This document shows, piece after piece, positions 1 through 13,125 of a stretch of DNA of 64,000 bases. The stretch covers positions 37,157-101,156 of the forward strand of contig JAPPOQ010000029.1 in assembly GCA_028817895.1 (NCBI GenBank). The letters run 5' to 3'. The first letter of the stretch is position 1, and every line of letters begins with the position of its first letter. This DNA is from Ahrensia sp. (lineage in GTDB: Bacteria; Pseudomonadota; Alphaproteobacteria; Rhizobiales; Rhizobiaceae). A program made the position numbers and the translations under genes. The notes under the pieces were generated by a model. It was not told the DNA's origin, made no database searches, and worked only from the letters and a program-made list of their open reading frames with translations.

Positions 1-650
1 ATCGCGGGCAGGAGCTTCTGGGCCGCATCGAAAATGGCGGATCTGTTGCTCTGATAAGCGATGCCGGAACGCCTTTGATCAACGACCCAGGTACCAGACT
101 GGTCCAAGCCGCAATAGAGTACGGTTTGGCGGTTTTCCCATTGCCGGGCGCCAGCGCGCCTCTTGCGGCTCTGGTTGGAAGCGGCTTGGCACCGGATGAT
201 TTCCGATTTCTTGGCTTTTTGCCAAGCAGGAGCGGCGCGCGTCGCAGCATGTTAGAGAACCTGCAGTCTCACAAAGGCACGCTGCTCTTCTTTGAAAGCC
301 CCAAACGGCTTGTGGCCACGCTGCAAGCGATGGCGGACGTGTTTGGCGAAGACCGGCGGGCCGTCGTGGCGCGCGAACTCACCAAGATGCACGAAACCTT
401 CCACAGGGGAACATTGGCGCAGCTTCTTGCGGAGTTTTCCAATGCCGAGCGCGTTCGCGGGGAGATTGTCATCGCTGTTGAGGCGGGCCCAGGCGCGGAT
501 GTGACCACGCTGGACATCGAGGCGATGCTCACAGAAGCGTTGGCCAGCATGAAAACCAAAGATGCCGCAAGCCATGTCGCAGGGCAGACCGGACTGCCGC
601 GACAAGAACTTTACAAGCGCGCACTCCAGCTCACCAAGCGCGATGAGTGA
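1..650 (+). CDS. rsmI: 16S rRNA (cytidine1402-2'-O)-methyltransferase RsmI, 3' part
   Basis: The frame is already open at the left edge (codons from base 3), so the start lies outside the window. The visible protein contains the RsmI/TP-methylase motif LISDAGTPLINDPGTRL, then the conserved FLGFLPSR and LLFFESPKRL stretches. RsmI 2'-O-methylates C1402 of 16S rRNA in the decoding centre, using S-adenosylmethionine. The stop overlaps the yraN start (ATGAGTGA at 643-650), so the two are probably translated together. Family identity rests on motifs; about the first quarter of the protein is missing from view. Confidence 0.93.
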   Translation, partial: RGQELLGRIENGGSVALISDAGTPLINDPGTRLVQAAIEYGLAVFPLPGASAPLAALVGSGLAPDDFRFLGFLPSRSGARRSMLENLQSHKGTLLFFESPKRLVATLQAMADVFGEDRRAVVARELTKMHETFHRGTLAQLLAEFSNAERVRGEIVIAVEAGPGADVTTLDIEAMLTEALASMKTKDAASHVAGQTGLPRQELYKRALQLTKRDE

Positions 651-996
651 GAAGAGAAAACGCGCTTATGAGCGTGGCCACCGGGCAGAATGGTGGGCGG
701 CGGCGGCGTTGTTGCTCAAGGGCTTTCGGATTGTTGCGCGCCGTTTCAAAACACCCGTTGGCGAAATCGACCTGATCATGCGGCGTGGCCAACTGGTGGT
801 GTTCGTGGAGGTGAAGGCGCGTCACGATGATCGAACTGCGCTCGATGCGATCAGCCGATCATCGCAGCAGCGCATCGAAAATGCCGCGCAGTGGTGGTTG
901 TCGCAGCAAGCCGATGCCGCTCAGCTCTCATGGCGGTTTGATGTCGTTGCCATCGTTCCACGGCGTTGGCCGAGGCATTTTGAGAATGTCTGGTAG
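643..996 (+). CDS. yraN: YraN/UPF0102 family endonuclease-like protein
   Basis: A protein of 117 residues that I start at ATG 643, which overlaps the rsmI stop. An upstream in-frame ATG at 562 would only add residues antiparallel to no known YraN sequence. The family core is present: RGHRAEWWAA, then GEIDLIMRRGQLVVFVEVKAR, a PD-(D/E)XK-like nuclease pattern with E, D and ExK. The exact function of YraN is unsettled. The order rsmI-yraN-gshB is common in rhizobia and their relatives. Confidence 0.9.
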   Translation: MSEKRKRAYERGHRAEWWAAAALLLKGFRIVARRFKTPVGEIDLIMRRGQLVVFVEVKARHDDRTALDAISRSSQQRIENAAQWWLSQQADAAQLSWRFDVVAIVPRRWPRHFENVW

Positions 997-1083
997 TCAG
1001 TGTTTGCGAAAGCTGTTCGCACTCTTTCCATGCTCCGCTTCGAGCCTTAAGTGTCGAAACAGAACCAACCGGACGCCTGCCCT

Positions 1084-2049
1084 ATGACCCTGCGCATCGC
1101 CGTACAGATGGACCACATTTCCACCCTGCAAATTGCGGGCGACTCGACTTTCGCGCTCATGCTGGAAGCGCAGGCCCGCGGGCATGAGTTGTTTCACTAC
1201 GAGACCGAAAGACTGTCGATGCGCGATGGCACCATCTATGCCGAATGTGAGCCGGTGACGGTGCAGGATGTAAAGGGGTCGCATTTCAATCTGTCAGAGG
1301 CCCGTCGCGAAAACCTCGCCGACATGGATGTTGTGTTGATGCGTCAGGACCCGCCCTTTCATATGGGCTACATCACAGCAACGCATCTGCTGGAACGGGT
1401 TCATGATGCACAAGCCTTCGCTGCGGGGAAAGGCACTCTGGTCGTCAACGACCCTGGCCATGTCCGCAACGCGCCTGAGAAAATCTTCGTAACCGAGTTT
1501 CCTGATTTGATGCCAGAAACATTGATTTCTCGTTCAAGTAAGGAAATTCGAAAGTTCCGTGATGAATTTGGCGATGTCATCGTGAAGCCGCTTTATGGCA
1601 ATGGCGGCGCGGGCGTTTTTCACATTCAGGAGGGCGACCAGAATTTGTCGTCCCTGTTGGAAATGTTTGAGACGACATGGCCAGAACCCTTCATTGCCCA
1701 GCGCTATATGAGCGAGGTTCGCAAAGGCGACAAGCGCATCATCCTGATCGACGGCGAGGCGGTTGGGGCCATCAATCGCGTTCCGGGCGAGGATGAAGCA
1801 CGCTCTAATATGCATGTTGGAGGCCGGGCAGAAGCGATCGGCATGACTGATCGGGAGCATGAGATCTGCGCCCGCATCGGGCCGGAACTCAAGCGACGCG
1901 GCTTTGTCTTCGTCGGCATAGACGTGATCGGCGACTACATGACCGAGATCAACGTCACCTCTCCAACCGGCATTCGTGAGGTGAAGAAATTTGGGGGGGC
2001 CGATATTGCAGCGCTGTTCTGGGATGCCGTGGAAGGCAAGCGAAATTGA
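1084..2049 (+). CDS. gshB: Glutathione synthase
   Basis: 321 residues with an ATP-grasp fold. It ligates gamma-glutamylcysteine and glycine with ATP to make glutathione in the cytoplasm. The N-terminus [14 protein letters not shown] matches the usual GshB start, so I prefer ATG 1084 to the in-frame GTG at 1051. Motifs include [13 protein letters not shown], the ATP-grasp glycine-rich loop [13 protein letters not shown], and the metal-binding end [13 protein letters not shown]. Its stop TGA directly abuts the convergent stop of the next gene, forming TGATCA. Confidence 0.95.
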   Translation: MTLRIAVQMDHISTLQIAGDSTFALMLEAQARGHELFHYETERLSMRDGTIYAECEPVTVQDVKGSHFNLSEARRENLADMDVVLMRQDPPFHMGYITATHLLERVHDAQAFAAGKGTLVVNDPGHVRNAPEKIFVTEFPDLMPETLISRSSKEIRKFRDEFGDVIVKPLYGNGGAGVFHIQEGDQNLSSLLEMFETTWPEPFIAQRYMSEVRKGDKRIILIDGEAVGAINRVPGEDEARSNMHVGGRAEAIGMTDREHEICARIGPELKRRGFVFVGIDVIGDYMTEINVTSPTGIREVKKFGGADIAALFWDAVEGKRN

Positions 2050-2931
2050 TCATGACTGTCGGGCAGAACGGGCCTTGAACAGAACGCCCGCGGCCACCAC
2101 GGCACCACATGTAACCAGAAGCGGCGCGAGCATCAGGTGCCAACTCCATTCGGCATATCCAAACGCGATCAACACGAATACAGAGAGGACGGGCGTGGCA
2201 TAGCTGGCTGCACCCAGAAGCTGGATATTGCCATGCTTCATGCCGTGGTCCCAAACATAAAAAGCCGCACCGACCGGCCCAAGACCGAGCATGATAACCG
2301 CCAGCCACTGCATGCCACCCGTCGGCCAAACCGTACTTTCAAAAGCGAGATGCGCCAGCGCAGCCAAGATGGCGCTGACAAGACAATAGCCGGTCACGAT
2401 GTCGCTTGGAACGTCGGCAAAGCGACGTGACAGAACCGAGTAACCTGACCAGACAAAGGCGCAGATCAGCGCGATACCGTATCCGAATGCGAAGCGCCCT
2501 TCGAAAGACACACCGCCGCGTGTGACCAGAACAGTCAGCCCGACGAGTCCCAGCACCGCTCCGGCAATATGAAACCAGCGCAGCTTCTCTCCCGGCAACA
2601 AAGCTGAAAACAGGACGATCAGCAGCGGCCACAAATATGCGATCAGACTGGCCTCGGCCGGAGGCGCATTCTGGAGGGCCGTGAAATAGAAAAAGTGGTA
2701 GCCAAACAATCCCGCGGTTCCCAACAACCAAACCGAAAGGGGCTGCCTGAACAGGCTCCGGCTTTGACCGCGCTTGAGCATCACGGCAAGGCCGATCGCG
2801 GTGGCGATGGCAAAGCAGATTGCGGTGAGTTGAAAGGGCGGAATGGCGCCGGCAGCAGCGGTAAACAGCGCAAGCAGGCTCCACAAGGCAATTGCGATCA
2901 CCCCGCTTGCGGTAGCCGTTGCGTGATTCAT
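2050..2931 (-). CDS. EamA/DMT-superfamily inner-membrane exporter
   Basis: 293 residues with about ten hydrophobic segments arranged as two EamA repeats, the standard layout of drug/metabolite transporters. The stretch LFGYHFFYFTALQNAPPAEASLIAYLWPL (given here only as a landmark near residues 75-103) resembles the aromatic amino-acid exporter YddG subgroup, so amino-acid or related metabolite efflux is plausible. The substrate cannot be read from sequence. It runs against gshB and shares the terminal TGATCA with it, and it diverges from comM. Confidence 0.85.
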   Translation of the reverse strand: MNHATATASGVIAIALWSLLALFTAAAGAIPPFQLTAICFAIATAIGLAVMLKRGQSRSLFRQPLSVWLLGTAGLFGYHFFYFTALQNAPPAEASLIAYLWPLLIVLFSALLPGEKLRWFHIAGAVLGLVGLTVLVTRGGVSFEGRFAFGYGIALICAFVWSGYSVLSRRFADVPSDIVTGYCLVSAILAALAHLAFESTVWPTGGMQWLAVIMLGLGPVGAAFYVWDHGMKHGNIQLLGAASYATPVLSVFVLIAFGYAEWSWHLMLAPLLVTCGAVVAAGVLFKARSARQS

Positions 2932-3068
2932 GACTGCTCCTATCCTTCAAAGCCATCGCCTCTATGCTTTTGGTCATTGAATGGCAAATCTCCATTGTTC
3001 TATTTTTGTTCTTGACTTTGCTTGAAACGCGCGCGACGGTGACGATCGAAGACCGAGGATATTCGAGC

Positions 3069-4598
3069 ATGGTTGCACGCTGCACGACAATTGCCTTTCA
3101 GGGCATTCATGCCGTCCCGGTTGATGTGCAGGTTATGATTGGCCCGGGCAAAATGGGCATGCACATTGTGGGACTTGCCGACAAGGCCGTGGCCGAGAGC
3201 CGAGAGCGTGTGCAAGCAGCCATGCATGCATCGGGTCTGGCCATGCCAGCAAAAAAGGTGACGGTGAACCTTGCTCCCGCCGATTTACCGAAGGAGGGCA
3301 GTCACTACGATTTGCCCATCGCACTTGCGCTGATGGCGGCGCTTGGCGCGATACCTGCGGATGTATTGGCGCGATATGTGGTGATGGGGGAGTTGTCGCT
3401 TGATGGCACAATTGCACCCGTAGCCGGTGCGCTGCCCGCCGCAATTGGTGCCAACGAACTTGAGAAGGGTTTGATCTGCCCGGCTGCATCCGGGGCAGAG
3501 GCGGCATGGGCTGATCCGCAGATGGATGTTCTGGCGCCGCGCAGCCTGATTGCCATGGCAAATCACTTCAAGGGAACACAACATCTGTCGCGGCCCGTTG
3601 CGGCGATACGCGATGCCCCTCCCATCATGGGCGACATGGCTGATATTCGTGGGCAGGAAACCGCCAAGCGGGCTTTGGAAGTTGCGGCAGCGGGCGGTCA
3701 CAATCTCCTATTTGTTGGCCCGCCGGGGTCTGGCAAGTCCATGCTGGCTTCGCGCTTGCCGTCCATATTGCCGCGCCTTGAACCGCGCGAATTGCTGGAG
3801 GTCTCCATGATCGCGTCGATCGCCGGTCTGCTGGCAGATGGCAAATTGTCGTCGGCAAGGCCTTTTCGCGCGCCGCATCACTCCGCCTCCATGGCCGCAA
3901 TGGTTGGAGGCGGGTTGAGGGCGAAGCCGGGCGAGGTTTCGCTGGCCCACAATGGCGTGTTGTTTCTGGATGAGTTACCCGAATTTACACCACAGGTTCT
4001 CGACAGTCTGCGTCAGCCGCTTGAAACCGGTGAAACCGTAATCGCCCGCGCCAATCACCGCGTCTCCTACCCATCGCAACTGCAACTGGTCGCGGCCATG
4101 AATCCGTGCCGTTGCGGCATGGCGGGGGAGCCCGGCCATACATGCCGACGGGGTGACCGCTGTGCAGCCGATTATCAAGCCCGCATTTCAGGGCCGCTGA
4201 TGGACCGCATTGATATTCGTGTCGAAGCTCCGGGCGTTTCGGCAGCCGATCTCATGCGACCCTCCGATGCCGAACCCAGCGAAAAGATCGCCGAACGCGT
4301 CGCACGAGCCAGACGGGTGCAGTTTGATCGATATCGCAACATGGGTCTGTCGCAGCACACCAATGCGCAAATCGGCAACAGCGTCGTCGAAAAGGTTGCA
4401 GCTCTGGATGCTGCAGGCAGCAAATTGCTGTCCGATGCGGCGGAGGCCTTGAAATTTTCAGCGCGCGGATTTCACCGCATCCTGAAAGTCGCACGCACGC
4501 TGGCAGACCTCGACGGAGCGGAACGTGTCGGGCGCGTGCATCTGGCCGAGGCTATATCCTATCGCATTGCCGGAGACAGGTTGGCGCAGGCGGCTTGA
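3069..4598 (+). CDS. comM: YifB/ComM family Mg-chelatase-like AAA+ ATPase
   Basis: 509 residues starting at ATG 3069; an extended reading from 2964 adds an unlikely hydrophobic leader. The N-terminal domain has the ComM signature (IVGLADKAVAESRERVQAA). The AAA+ core has Walker A FVGPPGSGKSMLA, Walker B NGVLFLDELPEF and the MNPCRCG cysteine motif. ComM is a hexameric helicase that promotes branch migration during natural transformation; homologues are widespread in non-competent bacteria too. In related genomes it sits close to gshB, as here. Confidence 0.94.
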   Translation: MVARCTTIAFQGIHAVPVDVQVMIGPGKMGMHIVGLADKAVAESRERVQAAMHASGLAMPAKKVTVNLAPADLPKEGSHYDLPIALALMAALGAIPADVLARYVVMGELSLDGTIAPVAGALPAAIGANELEKGLICPAASGAEAAWADPQMDVLAPRSLIAMANHFKGTQHLSRPVAAIRDAPPIMGDMADIRGQETAKRALEVAAAGGHNLLFVGPPGSGKSMLASRLPSILPRLEPRELLEVSMIASIAGLLADGKLSSARPFRAPHHSASMAAMVGGGLRAKPGEVSLAHNGVLFLDELPEFTPQVLDSLRQPLETGETVIARANHRVSYPSQLQLVAAMNPCRCGMAGEPGHTCRRGDRCAADYQARISGPLMDRIDIRVEAPGVSAADLMRPSDAEPSEKIAERVARARRVQFDRYRNMGLSQHTNAQIGNSVVEKVAALDAAGSKLLSDAAEALKFSARGFHRILKVARTLADLDGAERVGRVHLAEAISYRIAGDRLAQAA

Positions 4599-4650
4599 AG
4601 CTGACATGCGCCCGTCACATCTGTGTGCTGTAGGCTGCGTCAGCAGGCCG

Positions 4651-5553
4651 ATGAATTCGCTTGAGCAACCAGCCATGTTGATCCATTCCGACCAGAGTGC
4701 AACGTCAATCGCTTCTCAACCCGCAGGTGACCTGCATGCGGACGCAAGGCCAATTGCTGCTACAAGCCCTCTACTGGGAAAGCTTGGCGATTTGCGCGCC
4801 TCACTGGCACAGACGAACGCGGACATCGCGGCTGCCCAATCCGTGCGCTACAAGGTGTTTTACGAAGAACTTGGTGCAGCTGCGACGACCGAGACACGCC
4901 ATTTGCAACGCGACGCGGATCGCTTTGATGCGGTTTGCGATCACCTGTTGATCACTGCCGATGGCCCCGTCGGCACTCAACTCGTCGGAACCTGCCGTTT
5001 TCTGCTTAACGAGCACGCGCATCAGGCCGGCGGCTACTACTCACAAACAGAATTCGACCTGTCGGCCATGATCGATCAGGGAGATGGCAAACGTTTCATG
5101 GAGTTGGGGCGTTCCTGCATCGTTCCAAGCTTCCGTTCCAAGCGTGTCACCGAACTATTGTGGCAGGGGGCCTGGGCCTACGCCCTGGCAAACAGGGTCG
5201 ATGTCCTGTTCGGATGCGCTTCGCTTTCAGGAACGGATGTGACCGCACATCTTCCTCTGCTCGGCTGGCTTGGCACAAACCATGTCGGAGCCTCGATCGA
5301 TTGTCCGGCCATTGCTGCCGAGAGCGTGAACTTGGAGGACTTTTCCGCCGTCGAGCCTCCTCGGGAGCGCTGGCCAAATCAACTGCCACCGCTGTTGAAA
5401 GGCTATTTGCGTCTTGGTGCGAAGATCGGCCCTTACGCTGTCATCGACCGACAGTTTGGCACGATCGATGTGTTGGTCGTATTGGAGACGGCGCAGATCA
5501 ACCCACGCTATCTTGCTCATTTTGGAACGGACGCGTCCCGCTACGCAGCCTGA
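4651..5553 (+). CDS. olsB: L-ornithine N(alpha)-acyltransferase OlsB (GNAT)
   Basis: About 301 residues. It transfers a 3-hydroxy-fatty acyl group from acyl carrier protein to ornithine, the first step of ornithine-lipid synthesis. Diagnostic segments are SVRYKVFYEELGA, the LVGTCRFLL strand, FMELGRSCIVPSFRSKR and LLWQGAWAYALANRVDVLFGCAS. ATG 4651 has a weak AGCAGG site upstream; ATG 4675 is an alternative start. Pairing of olsB with mutS immediately downstream is typical of rhizobia and Brucella. Confidence 0.88.
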   Translation: MNSLEQPAMLIHSDQSATSIASQPAGDLHADARPIAATSPLLGKLGDLRASLAQTNADIAAAQSVRYKVFYEELGAAATTETRHLQRDADRFDAVCDHLLITADGPVGTQLVGTCRFLLNEHAHQAGGYYSQTEFDLSAMIDQGDGKRFMELGRSCIVPSFRSKRVTELLWQGAWAYALANRVDVLFGCASLSGTDVTAHLPLLGWLGTNHVGASIDCPAIAAESVNLEDFSAVEPPRERWPNQLPPLLKGYLRLGAKIGPYAVIDRQFGTIDVLVVLETAQINPRYLAHFGTDASRYAA

Positions 5554-5650
5554 CGCCATCATCACCTGCTGATCGTGCGTCTGGCGCTTCATTCTTCGCG
5601 CCGCATGCAGTAGCCTTCATCACATCCGCAGCCATCTTGTTTCGCGTATC

Positions 5651-8317
5651 ATGTCATCCAGCCAGCCAACGCCGATGATGGCGCAATATATCGAGATCAA
5701 GGCGGCCAATCCCGACTCGCTGCTGTTCTACCGAATGGGCGATTTTTACGAGTTGTTTTTCGGCGATGCGGAAATCGCGGCGCGGGCACTCGGCATAGCT
5801 CTCACAAAACGCGGCAAACATCTGGGAGAAGATATCCCGATGTGCGGTGTGCCGATCCATGCCGCGGACGACTATTTGCAGAAGCTCATAGCGCTGGGCC
5901 ATCGAGTCGCCGTTTGCGAGCAGTTGGAAGACCCCGCCGAGGCGAAAAAGCGCGGTTCCAAAGCAGTTGTGCGGCGCGATGTCGTGCGTCTGGTCACACC
6001 GGGAACGATCACCGAGGACAATTTGCTTGATGCTTCCTCTGCCAGCATGCTTGTCGCGCTTGCCCGCACCGGCAGCGCAGAGAATGCGGAGTACGCGCTC
6101 GCTGCTGCCGACATTTCAACCGGAGCGTTCCGCCTGTTGAGCACCAGCGAAAGACGGTTATCTGCGGATTTGGCCCGGCTGGAACCGCGTGAGATCATCG
6201 TCTCGCAATCGGTGCTTGCAGACCACAGCCAGGTGATTGGCGCGGCTTTGGCGAGCAGCCCCGCTGCGGTTCAGGAACAGGCGCCTTCACTGTTTGATTC
6301 CACGCGCGCAGCCAACCGGCTTGAGAGCTTTTTCGGCGTCTCCACACTTGACGGTCTCGGTGAATTCTCACGCGCTGAACTGGCCGCAGCGGGTGGCATC
6401 ATCGGCTATATCGAGCTAACCCAGTTCGATGAAAGACCGGCGCTGGACCGCCCCGCCCGGGAGGACGGTTCATCGACCATGTTGATCGATGCTGCGACCA
6501 GGGCCAATCTTGAACTCACGGCCACACTTTCGGGATCGCGAGACGGATCCCTCCTGCAAGCCATTGACCGCACCGTCACAGGTGGAGGAGCGCGGTTGCT
6601 GACCCAAAGGCTCGCCGCACCACTCACCGTATCGCAAGCCATTCATGAAAGGCTGGATGAGGTTTCTTTCTGGCTTGCGGCACAGGGTGAGCGCGAAACC
6701 CTGCGCCGACATCTGAAAGGGCTGTCCGATTTGCCTCGCGCCCTGTCGCGGCTTGCACTCAATCGTGGAGGGCCCAGAGACCTTGCGGCAATTCGGTCCA
6801 CTTTGACGATCGGTGATGCGGTTCTGGGAGACATCAGCGACACGCTCCATGGCGGGCCGGACAATGTGGTGAAACAGCTCGAAGCGTTGGCGCAATCGCC
6901 TTCGGACGTACTCGATCTGCTGACACAAGCCCTCGCACAAGACTTGCCCCTCCACGCCCGCGACGGTGGGTTGGTCGCTGATGGGTATGATCCGCAGTTG
7001 GACGAACAGCGCGCGCTCAGCCGCGAGAGCAAGCGTGTCATAGCCGGTTTGCAAAGCGACTACGCCCAGGAAACCGGCGTCAAAGCGCTGAAAATCAGGC
7101 ACAACAATGTGCTTGGTTATTTCATTGAGGTAACGACGGCGCAGGCGCCCGCTCTGCAGGAGAAGACGGGACGGTTCATCCATCGCCAAACCATGGCCAA
7201 CGCCATGCGCTTCACCACGACTGAGCTGGCCGAAATTGAGAGCAAGATTGCCAATGCGGCTGGTCGTGCTCTTGAACTGGAACTGCGGCATTTCGAGGCG
7301 CTGCGAGAAGCCGCACTGGCACAGGCCGATGTGCTGAAGGCAGTGGCACAAGCCTTAGCACAAATGGATGTCGGCTCCGCCCTGGCTCAACTGGCGGAAG
7401 CGGAAGGCTATTGCAGACCTCAGATTGACGACAGTCGCGCATTTTCAATCGTCGCGGGACGCCACCCGGTTGTGGAACAGGCCTTGCGCAAGCAGGCGGC
7501 CAACCCCTTCGTGGCCAATGATTGCCACCTTGGTCATGACGACACAGGGCAGTTGTGGCTTCTAACCGGGCCAAATATGGGTGGCAAATCGACCTTTTTG
7601 CGCCAGAACGCTTTGATCGCGCTTATGGCTCAGATGGGGTCGTTTGTTCCAGCCGGTTCGGCTCACATCGGTATTGTCGACAAACTGTTTTCGCGGGTGG
7701 GAGCGGCGGATGACCTCGCCCGCGGACGATCCACCTTCATGGTGGAGATGGTGGAGACAGCCGCGATCCTCAACCAGGCGGGTGACCGGTCATTCGTCAT
7801 TCTTGACGAGATTGGCCGCGGAACCGCAACTTTTGATGGCCTCTCCATCGCCTGGGCGGCCATCGAACATCTGCATGAGACGTGCCGTTGCCGCACCCTC
7901 TTTGCCACGCATTATCACGAGCTTACGGCGCTCGGCGCCTCGCTTGAGCGCGTTGCCAATGTAACGATGAGTGTGAAGGAATGGGATGGAGACGTCGTCT
8001 TTCTGCATGAAGTCGTGGAAGGGTCCGCGGACCGTTCCTATGGCATCCAGGTCGCACGACTCGCGGGTCTGCCGGACGCAGTGATCGCACGCGCACGCCA
8101 GGTTCTCGACCAGCTGGAATCGCAGAACCGCGATCGCGGTCCCTCCACGCTGATCGATGATCTGCCGCTGTTTTCAGCACATCCTCAACAAGCTTCCGGA
8201 ACACGCGAGGGCAATCAACCTCTGCATGACGCCTTGCACGAATTACATCCGGACGATCTTTCCCCGCGTGAGGCGCTTGAGATGATCTACAGGCTCAAGA
8301 AACTAGCTGTTAACTGA
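5651..8317 (+). CDS. mutS: DNA mismatch repair protein MutS
   Basis: 888 residues, a normal MutS length. The mismatch-binding domain carries [14 protein letters not shown], with the Phe-x-Glu-type wedge region. The ATPase domain has Walker [15 protein letters not shown] (about residue 640), the signature [14 protein letters not shown], Walker [17 protein letters not shown] (about 715) and [10 protein letters not shown]. The C-terminal [16 protein letters not shown] is the usual MutS tail. It starts methyl-directed mismatch repair by binding mispairs as a dimer. No frameshift is visible. Confidence 0.98.
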   Translation: MSSSQPTPMMAQYIEIKAANPDSLLFYRMGDFYELFFGDAEIAARALGIALTKRGKHLGEDIPMCGVPIHAADDYLQKLIALGHRVAVCEQLEDPAEAKKRGSKAVVRRDVVRLVTPGTITEDNLLDASSASMLVALARTGSAENAEYALAAADISTGAFRLLSTSERRLSADLARLEPREIIVSQSVLADHSQVIGAALASSPAAVQEQAPSLFDSTRAANRLESFFGVSTLDGLGEFSRAELAAAGGIIGYIELTQFDERPALDRPAREDGSSTMLIDAATRANLELTATLSGSRDGSLLQAIDRTVTGGGARLLTQRLAAPLTVSQAIHERLDEVSFWLAAQGERETLRRHLKGLSDLPRALSRLALNRGGPRDLAAIRSTLTIGDAVLGDISDTLHGGPDNVVKQLEALAQSPSDVLDLLTQALAQDLPLHARDGGLVADGYDPQLDEQRALSRESKRVIAGLQSDYAQETGVKALKIRHNNVLGYFIEVTTAQAPALQEKTGRFIHRQTMANAMRFTTTELAEIESKIANAAGRALELELRHFEALREAALAQADVLKAVAQALAQMDVGSALAQLAEAEGYCRPQIDDSRAFSIVAGRHPVVEQALRKQAANPFVANDCHLGHDDTGQLWLLTGPNMGGKSTFLRQNALIALMAQMGSFVPAGSAHIGIVDKLFSRVGAADDLARGRSTFMVEMVETAAILNQAGDRSFVILDEIGRGTATFDGLSIAWAAIEHLHETCRCRTLFATHYHELTALGASLERVANVTMSVKEWDGDVVFLHEVVEGSADRSYGIQVARLAGLPDAVIARARQVLDQLESQNRDRGPSTLIDDLPLFSAHPQQASGTREGNQPLHDALHELHPDDLSPREALEMIYRLKKLAVN

Positions 8318-8381
8318 TTGCCCACATGGCGACCCGGGCCGGTGGGCCAATTGGTTTTGGCGGCGCCCAACCTTATATTGA

Positions 8382-10889
<2,508 letters not shown>

Positions 10890-10947
10890 TTGCGAAGTGG
10901 CGGCGGCGGTGTCAGACAAGCGTCATCGCTGACCAGGACCCATCGCA

Positions 10948-12249
10948 ATGGACTATCTCAAAAAAGCGCCCAAGACCTCCGCAACCGGAGAACAGGATGT
11001 ACGCGACACCGTTCAGGCAATTTTGAACGACATCGAGCAGGGTGGCGATGCGACGGCGCAAGACTATGCCCGCAAATTCGACAAGTTCGAAGGCGATATC
11101 ATCGTATCCGCGGCCCAGCGTGAAGCGGCAGGCGACGAAGTCAATCAGAAGCTGAAGGATGACATCCGTTTCGCCCATGACAATGTCCGCCGTTTTGCGC
11201 AGATGCAACGCGGCACGATTGTCGATAGTGAGATGGAAATACTCCCGGGACTCATCGCCGGGCAGAAACAAATCCCGGTGTCGGCCGCGGGCTGCTACGC
11301 TCCGGGCGGCCGCTACAGCCATATCGCGTCAGCCATTATGACCGTGACAACGGCCAAGGTCGCTGGTGTCTCCCATGTGAGCGCGTGCTCTCCTCCGCGG
11401 CCGGGCATCGGCATGAACGCTGCGGTTCTCTATGCGCTTGATGTGTGTGGTGCCGATACGATCCTCAATCTCGGTGGCGTGCAGGGCATTGCCGCCATGG
11501 CCTTCGGCCTGTTTGGAACACCAAAGGCACGCGTGCTGGCCGGACCGGGGAACCAATTCGTTGCGGAAGCCAAGCGCATTCTGTTTGGTCGGGTCGGAAT
11601 CGACATGTTCGCCGGTCCGACCGAAAGCATGGTGATCGCTGATGCGTCAGCCGATGCGTCTATCGTTGCCTGGGACCTCGTTGGTCAGGCCGAACATGGC
11701 TACAACTCTCCGGTCTGGCTGATTTCGCTGGACAGGGACTTGGCGCAAAAGGTGGCTGAGCTTGTTCCAGACTATATCGAGACCTTGCCCGAGCTGAACC
11801 GGGACAATGCGCGGGCCGCCTGGCGGGACTATGGCGAGATCATGGTCTGCGACAGCCGGGAGGAAGCCGTCTCAGTCTCGGACGAATATGCGTCGGAGCA
11901 CCTTCAGATTCAGGCGGATGATCTGGACTGGTGGCTTGCAAATCTCACCAATTACGGGTCGCTGTTTCTGGGTGAAGAAACCACCGTGGCCTATGGCGAC
12001 AAGGTTTCCGGGCCAAACCATGTTCTGCCAACTAAGGGCGCTGCTCATTACACGGGCGGTCTGTCCGTTGGGAAATTCATCAAGACCGTCACATGGCAGC
12101 GCTCAACCCGGGAAGCCAATCGCGACATCGCGCAGGCTTGCGCACGAATTTCGCGTCTGGAAGGCATGGAAGGCCATGCGCGCACCGGCGATGTGCGGCT
12201 TGAAAAATACTTCCCGCGAGAGAATTTCGATCTGTCTGTGGAAGACTGA
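10948..12249 (+). CDS. hpsN: Histidinol-dehydrogenase-fold enzyme, probable sulfopropanediol 3-dehydrogenase (HpsN type)
   Basis: 433 residues. The HisD fold is clear: AAGCYAPGGRYSHIASAIMT, LAGPGNQFVAEAKR, DMFAGPTESMVIAD, EHLQIQADDL and GPNHVLPTKGAAHYTGG. True HisD proteins usually have AEHD at the zinc site and ARFSSGL later; here it is AEHGYNSP and AHYTGGLSVGKF, which I associate with HpsN, an NAD-dependent oxidiser of (R)-2,3-dihydroxypropane-1-sulfonate. No other histidine or sulfonate genes flank it, so the substrate is an inference. It may be an uncharacterised member of the family. Confidence 0.7.
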   Translation: MDYLKKAPKTSATGEQDVRDTVQAILNDIEQGGDATAQDYARKFDKFEGDIIVSAAQREAAGDEVNQKLKDDIRFAHDNVRRFAQMQRGTIVDSEMEILPGLIAGQKQIPVSAAGCYAPGGRYSHIASAIMTVTTAKVAGVSHVSACSPPRPGIGMNAAVLYALDVCGADTILNLGGVQGIAAMAFGLFGTPKARVLAGPGNQFVAEAKRILFGRVGIDMFAGPTESMVIADASADASIVAWDLVGQAEHGYNSPVWLISLDRDLAQKVAELVPDYIETLPELNRDNARAAWRDYGEIMVCDSREEAVSVSDEYASEHLQIQADDLDWWLANLTNYGSLFLGEETTVAYGDKVSGPNHVLPTKGAAHYTGGLSVGKFIKTVTWQRSTREANRDIAQACARISRLEGMEGHARTGDVRLEKYFPRENFDLSVED

Positions 12250-12355
12250 ACGGGGAACGCATTGTCGGAAACGGGAAGCGGTCCAACTGGAAATCCAAGC
12301 GAGGCGAGCCTATCTCCAAGGTCAAACGAACGTCACAGGCAAGGATTTTCCAGAC

Positions 12356-12994
12356 ATGACCAAAGCATTGCTCATAGGCGATGACGCTCCAAACTTCACC
12401 GCAACCACAACCGAAGGTGAGATCGATTTTCACAGTTTCATCGACGGCCATTGGGCAGTCCTGTTTTCGCATCCCAAGAATTACACCCCGGTCTGCACCA
12501 CCGAACTCGGCTACACGTCCAAGCTGAAGGGCGAGTTTGAGAAGCGCGGCGTCAAGGTGATCGGGCTTTCGGTTGACAAGATCGAAGACCATGATGGCTG
12601 GGCCAAGGACATTGAGGACACGCAGGGCGCGGCGCTGAATTTTCCGTTGATTGCAGATGACGGATCGGTCGCCAAGCTGTACGGCATGATCCACCCGAAC
12701 GCCTCGGACACAATGACCGTGCGTTCGGTCTTTGTCGTCGGACCGGACAAGAAAGTGAAGTTGAAAGTGGAGTACCCCGCCTCGACGGGCCGCAATTTCG
12801 ACGAGATCCTGCGCGTGATCGATTCCTTGCAGCTCACCGCCAATCACAAAGTTGCAACGCCGGTGAACTGGAAGGATGGCGAAGACGTGATCATCGTGCC
12901 CGCCGTCTCCAATGAAGAAGCCGCCAAGCAGTTCCCGGACGGTTGGAACGAAGTGCGCCCCTATCTGCGCATCGTGCCACAACCTGGCCGCTGA
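12356..12994 (+). CDS. 1-Cys peroxiredoxin (Prx6/AhpC-TSA family)
   Basis: 212 residues from ATG 12356. The peroxidatic site is SHPKNYTPVCTTELG with Cys47. The extended C-terminal domain (VATPVNWKDGEDVIIVPAVS, then FPDGWNEVRPYLRIVPQP) marks the Prx6 subgroup, which normally uses a single conserved cysteine. It reduces peroxides in the cytoplasm. It lies 106 bp after the HpsN-like gene on the same strand. The next 496 bases hold no gene but contain the repeat element. Confidence 0.93.
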   Translation: MTKALLIGDDAPNFTATTTEGEIDFHSFIDGHWAVLFSHPKNYTPVCTTELGYTSKLKGEFEKRGVKVIGLSVDKIEDHDGWAKDIEDTQGAALNFPLIADDGSVAKLYGMIHPNASDTMTVRSVFVVGPDKKVKLKVEYPASTGRNFDEILRVIDSLQLTANHKVATPVNWKDGEDVIIVPAVSNEEAAKQFPDGWNEVRPYLRIVPQPGR

Positions 12995-13125
12995 GGTTGC
13001 AAGCCTTTCTCGGTACTCATGAAGGCCGTCAGTTGATCTGGCGGCCCCTTGTTACGTGGTCAGTGCAATTCCCACCGAGCGCAGTTTTCATGTTGGCCCA
13101 CTCAACATGCAGTGCAAAACCATGC

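Noticed and set aside
6470..7351. Minus-strand 293-codon frame within mutS
   Set aside because: Antisense to an unmistakable MutS; no ribosome site or family.
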